Below, in pieces: positions 60,271 to 64,000 of a stretch of 64,000 nucleotides of DNA; positions within the stretch are counted from its first letter, which is position 1; each line of letters begins with the position of its first letter. The stretch is taken from contig NEEC01000015.1 of the NCBI GenBank assembly GCA_002189035.1, forward strand, positions 558,001-622,000, read 5' to 3'. The translations under genes were made by a program, and so were the position numbers. Origin of the DNA: Utricularia gibba. Taxonomy: Eukaryota > Streptophyta > Magnoliopsida > Lamiales > Lentibulariaceae. The notes beneath the pieces are model-generated. The model worked only from the letters and a program-made list of their open reading frames with translations. It was not told the DNA's origin and ran no database searches.

Positions 60271-62740
60271 ACCATAGTCGATATTCTTAATTTTTTACAC
60301 ACGTCATAAATGACTAAAATAACCCTCAGTCGAATCAATGACGACGTTTACTGAAACCGTGTCATCAAGTTCAACAAAATAATTAGGTGTTACGGCTGGC
60401 ACGCTACTCGGGGAAAAATTGCACTGCACGAGGATTGCCAGTTGGATCATACGCAAGAGTGTGTTTTCTTGATGAAATACTCTGCGTTGGAATGTTGAGT
60501 ATGGTTTTCCTGAATAGTTATTATTATGGAATCGAATCGAAGTAACCCAGCTGGTTTAATGACGGAAGTATGGTCCGGAAGAAAAAGAAGCGAAAGTGAA
60601 GCTACGTAGGGTCGATATGGAAGGATCTTAGCTGATCGCCCAATGGTTTCCCGCCGGTTGATTACTTGGTGGTTTGTACGGAAGGAATCGATTGCAATTG
60701 CTATTTCCCGGTGGGCGAACTTGAAAGCAGGGTGCTTTGTGCATTTGCCTTGAGGTCCATGAAATGCATGTGGTGTCTGGTTTAGTTTTCTGGATTCTTG
60801 GTTTACAGGAACTTCAGATGAGATTCAATGAAATAGGGCGGCAGCCTTTATTTCCTGTAATTGGATGTGGATCGATGAAAGTTTTCAAATCGTTCGTTGG
60901 TTTTGGAATAAGATCCCATCCATGTGGAAGATTGCGAAGATATTACAGTGCCAAGGAGTGGAGCATCAGTAAGTGAATAGATAGGGTATTTTCCTGTCAC
61001 CATTGAAATCGTGGATTCCGTGTCACTCTGAGCCCATGTGCCTGTCAACGGACAGTCTGAGATGCCTGATCAGAGCTGCAGGGTCTAATACTATGGGTGA
61101 GCGCAGTGCACTTTGATTAACCGTAACCATCCTTGTCGACACTGGCCGAGTATTTTGTGCGGAATGCAGTTCAGGGATGTCTGTACCACCTAACGAGCAG
61201 CGGATTCTGATACAGTTAGGATGTATAACAACCGTTATGAGCAACTTGGGCAGGGACAGGGACCATTAGAATTTGTAGAAAATGGTGTCCAGCCTCGTTT
61301 ATGTGGCTCTTGTACTTCATCGGGCAGTTACATTAGCGCGAAGTCTGGTGGAACCTGGAGCAACAATAGCAGTAGTTTGGGGTCAACGAAAAGCTCTAAT
61401 GAGCGGATCTCAGTTGCATCATCAGTGACCAAAACTGCAATGGAAAGTCAATACTGCAGAAGTACTGGTCGGAGACTACACTACGATGGAACAAGGTATT
61501 GCATCTCTGTTCACCTTGACTGCCATAAGGATTAGTGTGGCTGGGACATTGTTTGTCGTCACTCTCTGCATCCTGTTCTTCGATATCGTTTATTTTTAAG
61601 CAAGTTACTAACACTGAATTGGCCTCATTCATGATGTTGGGTACCCGATCATTTTAAATCTCTCTAGAATCAGTTGCCTCTGGAAATCCCACCTGCCTAG
61701 CGAATATTGTCAGCATCTAGCAGGTTTGACTGAGGGAGGAACCACAGAAATATTTCTCAAAGCATCTGTGGTTCTTGGTTTTTACTGAATGTACGCCTAC
61801 CCTCTTCGCTGTCTGTGGGTGTCGACTAAGAGAGGCAGGCTCTTGTTCTCGGTGTCACGGACTTCATGCGACAGCCAGTGTACATAGGACAAGGAGTTGG
61901 TGAAGGCCTCTGGAATCCATACAGGAGAAGATTCTGGAAAGCCATGAATATGTGCTTTCTGGCGGTTCCAGTTCAATGGCCACTCGCAACTTCCAGCAAC
62001 TTGCAGCAGATAGCAACACAAGATGAGGTATCGTTGAGTTATATGATTTTATAAAGGAAATATAAAATTAGTGGGTATTTTATCATGTGATATATTGAGT
62101 GGCCTTAGAAAGCAGCTTTCTTGGATAACTGAGGATTGAATGGCTCAAAATGAATAAAAGCCTGGGTCCAGAATGAGAATAGGTGAAACTTGAAGTCCAA
62201 AAAGGAAAAAAAATAATAATAAAAGCCAGGAGCACGAGTTTTGAGACTTTGACCTAAATACCCATCTTCTACGGCCTCCCAGGCTGCCCTCCTCCGTTTT
62301 CCCCATTCTCTCCTTCTACTCATTTGTCTTTTGCGCGCCACATTCAAATTCTTGTTAATTGTCATACACCTGGTCCATGCTCCGCGTTTGAATTGTTTTG
62401 ATTTTCGCAGGGAATCTTTTGTAACTTGCTGATGTGAATACGAGTTGCGGGGTTTTGTGTACAGGGTAATATGAATATCTTGTTATTTTTAACATTTTCA
62501 GTGTCGAGGATCATTTATTTTTTATTGTTGTGTTCTGGGTTTCGTTTAAAAGAATGTTTCACAGCATGTTGCTTCTTAATTTTTCAAAAAGGTGGCTTTT
62601 TGGTGTTGGGTGTGACGGTTGTAGTGTCACTTCAGCGTAAATCAAGTTAAACTGTGCTTCGGGTATTTGGTTTTGGAGATTCTGTGTTGGAAACTTTGTC
62701 TGAAGTTCTTCTCTGATGGCTTGTCTCAGGGTTAAAAAAA
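60271..62740. other. 2.5 kb region between RMF and the MUSTANG gene
   Basis: No gene is firmly supported. Coding-like plus-strand pieces occur: about 60811-60975 (GRQPLFPVIGCGSMK, then HPCGRLRRYYSAKEW), ending at a stop; and about 61203-61496 (MYNNRYEQLGQGQGPLEFVE, Ser-rich, RRLHYDGTR) with a possible GT donor after it. They could be exons of a short unrecognised gene or non-coding leader exons of the downstream transposase-like gene. From about 62110 the region looks like promoter and leader of the next gene, with a probable leader intron ending TGTCTCAG near 62730. Confidence 0.4.
61203..61496 (+). other. Unassigned coding-like segment
   Basis: A 98-codon open frame beginning near an ATG at 61221. 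It encodes a Gly/Gln/Ser-rich polypeptide with Cys pairs (LCGSCTSSG, ESQYCRSTGRR) and ends at an AAG-GTATTG donor-like site. No family recognised. The composition is more protein-like than in the flanks, but the lack of a clear upstream or downstream exon leaves it unproven. Confidence 0.25.
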
Positions 62741-64000
62741 ATGGATGACCATGATTTGCTGCTTGGACAAGATTGTACCGGAGCTGTTGTTCAGAGCCAG
62801 CCTGCTCCGTTAAGCAGAAACTGTAGCATGATGCTGGTTCAGCACCATGAGTTGGAACAGGACTGGGAATCGAGATTGGGCCATGAGCATGAGTTGGCCA
62901 TGGAAGAGAAACCCGATCATGAACTTCAAGAACATGGAATTAACAGTGAGTTGGATATGTCTGATCACAATGGTCTTCCTGTCTGTGACATACAAGAGCT
63001 TGATGAGAACATGGAATTATCAGTTATGCCACATGATGAGATGGCCATGGAGTCTCTGCGTGAAATGAGTCCTCACCAGTCTCTAGTGGTTACCCCTTAT
63101 CATGTTCTTCAGCAGAGAACCCTTGCCGTGAGCCCCAACTTTGATCTCCATGTTGGTCAAGAATTCTCTGATGTTAAAGCTTGTCGCCGGGCCTTGAGGG
63201 ATACAGCCATTGCCCTGCGATTTGAAATGCAGACTGTAAAATCTGACAAGACTCGGTTTACTGCAAAATGTGCCACTGAGGGATGCCCCTGGCGCATTCA
63301 TGCAGCAAAACTTCCTGGTGTACCCACTTTCACCATTCGGACCATCAATGGTGATCATACATGTGGAGGAATCGCTCATCTTGGACACCAGCAGGCTTCA
63401 GTTCAGTGGGTTGCTACTTCTGTGGAGCAGCGACTGCGAGAGAATCCCAACTACAAACCAAAAGAGATATTGGAAGAAATTCATAGGATCCATGGGATCA
63501 CATTATCTTACAAGCAAGCATGGCGAGGAAAGGAAAGGATCATGGCCGCTATGCGTGGATCTTTTGAAGAAGACTATCGCCTCCTCCCTCAATACTGTGA
63601 GCAAATAAAGAAAACAAATCCAGGAAGTATTGCATCTGTGTATGGAAATCCTGCCGACCAGTCCTTTCAGCGTCTCTTTATTTCATACCAGGCTTCAATA
63701 TATGGTTTCCTAAATGCCTGCCGCCCCCTTATCGGTCTCGACAGAGCATTGCTGAAAAGCAAGTATTTAGGCACATTGCTTCTGGCCACTGGCTTTGATG
63801 GGGATGGTGGACTCTTTCCTTTAGCCTTTGGGGTTGTTGATGAGGAAACCGACGAAAACTGGATGTGGTTTCTTTCAGAGCTGCATAACCTTCTTGAGGT
63901 CAACACTGGGAACATGCCAAGGCTTACGATATTATCTGACAGACAAAAGGCATAGTAGAGAGCGTGGAAGCCAATTTCCCCACTGCTTTCCACGGCTTCT
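62741..64000 (+). pseudogene. MUSTANG-type domesticated Mutator transposase, partial, frameshifted
   Basis: Plant MUSTANG (MUG) genes derive from Mutator-like transposases and now serve the host. The 404-codon frame begins MDDHDLLLGQDCTGAV, then a Glu/His/Met-rich N-terminal region. The MuDR zinc-binding N-domain (about residues 145-215) has FSDVKACRRALRDTAIALRF, FTAKCATEGCPWRIHAAKLP and INGDHTCGGIAHLGHQQASV. Then ILEEIHRIHGITLSYKQAWR and the start of the DDE core: IGLDRALLKSKYLGTLLLAT, GLFPLAFGVVDEETDENWMW and LTILSDRQK. At 63945-63955 the frame hits TAG, but the plus-two frame continues GIVESVEANFPTAFHGF to the window end, exactly as the family does. So one base appears missing in the AAAAGG run at about 63945-63950. 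It could be a pseudogenising mutation or a sequence error. No intron is seen before this point. The gene continues past 64000. Confidence 0.8.

Overview
This is a gene-dense stretch of a plant nuclear genome, most likely a core eudicot. The evidence is compact multi-exon genes with short AT-rich GT-AG introns, plant-only families (WOX1, galactinol synthase, GBF-type bZIP, RMF, HAWAIIAN SKIRT, MUSTANG), and AT-rich spacers carrying microsatellites and eroded retroelement scraps. I assembled gene models by eye from conserved exon peptides and splice consensus, so outer limits are start-to-stop codons and inner exon edges are approximate unless stated.

Layout, left to right: cytosolic glutamine synthetase (+, 477-2783); proline iminopeptidase-like hydrolase (+, 3103-5488); F-box/kelch protein HWS (+, 6590-7816); G-box binding bZIP factor, GBF3-like (+, 9495-11315), with five CACGTG G-boxes in its own upstream region; exosome subunit RRP41 (-, 11534-13142); CMP-sialic acid transporter 1-like nucleotide-sugar transporter (-, 13475-15267); divergent galactinol synthase (+, 16557-17774); eIF2alpha kinase GCN2 (+, 18960-27545); adenylate kinase (+, 28467-30026); 26S proteasome subunit RPN7 (-, 30458-32511).

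A 3.3 kb spacer with simple repeats and a G-quadruplex motif precedes WOX1 (+, 35822-37568). Then come a relic of a non-LTR retrotransposon, peptidyl-tRNA hydrolase 2 (+, 38873-40446), a small CHORD-like Cys/His protein (+, 40933-41716), and a poorly coding stretch (41.7-46.0 kb). The last part holds mitochondrial single-stranded DNA-binding protein (+, 46006-47434), a calponin-homology kinesin-14 (-, 47826-52421), a Ty3/gypsy integrase scrap, a RecQ helicase (-, 54393-57486), F-box protein RMF (+, 58342-60270), an unassigned 2.4 kb stretch, and a MUSTANG-type domesticated Mutator transposase gene (+, from 62741) that runs off the window and carries an apparent one-base frameshift near 63948.

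The genes do not form one pathway. From memory, the run iminopeptidase / HWS / RRP41 / RMF follows the order of Arabidopsis At3g61540, At3g61590, At3g61620 and At3g61730, and GBF3 lies in the duplicate block around At2g46270, so this looks like a conserved ancestral segment with other genes interleaved. I found no convincing novel multi-gene system. The items most worth checking are the G-box cluster before the GBF gene, the CHORD-like small protein, the MUSTANG frameshift, the WOX1 intronic hairpin and upstream G4 motif, and the shortened galactinol synthase.
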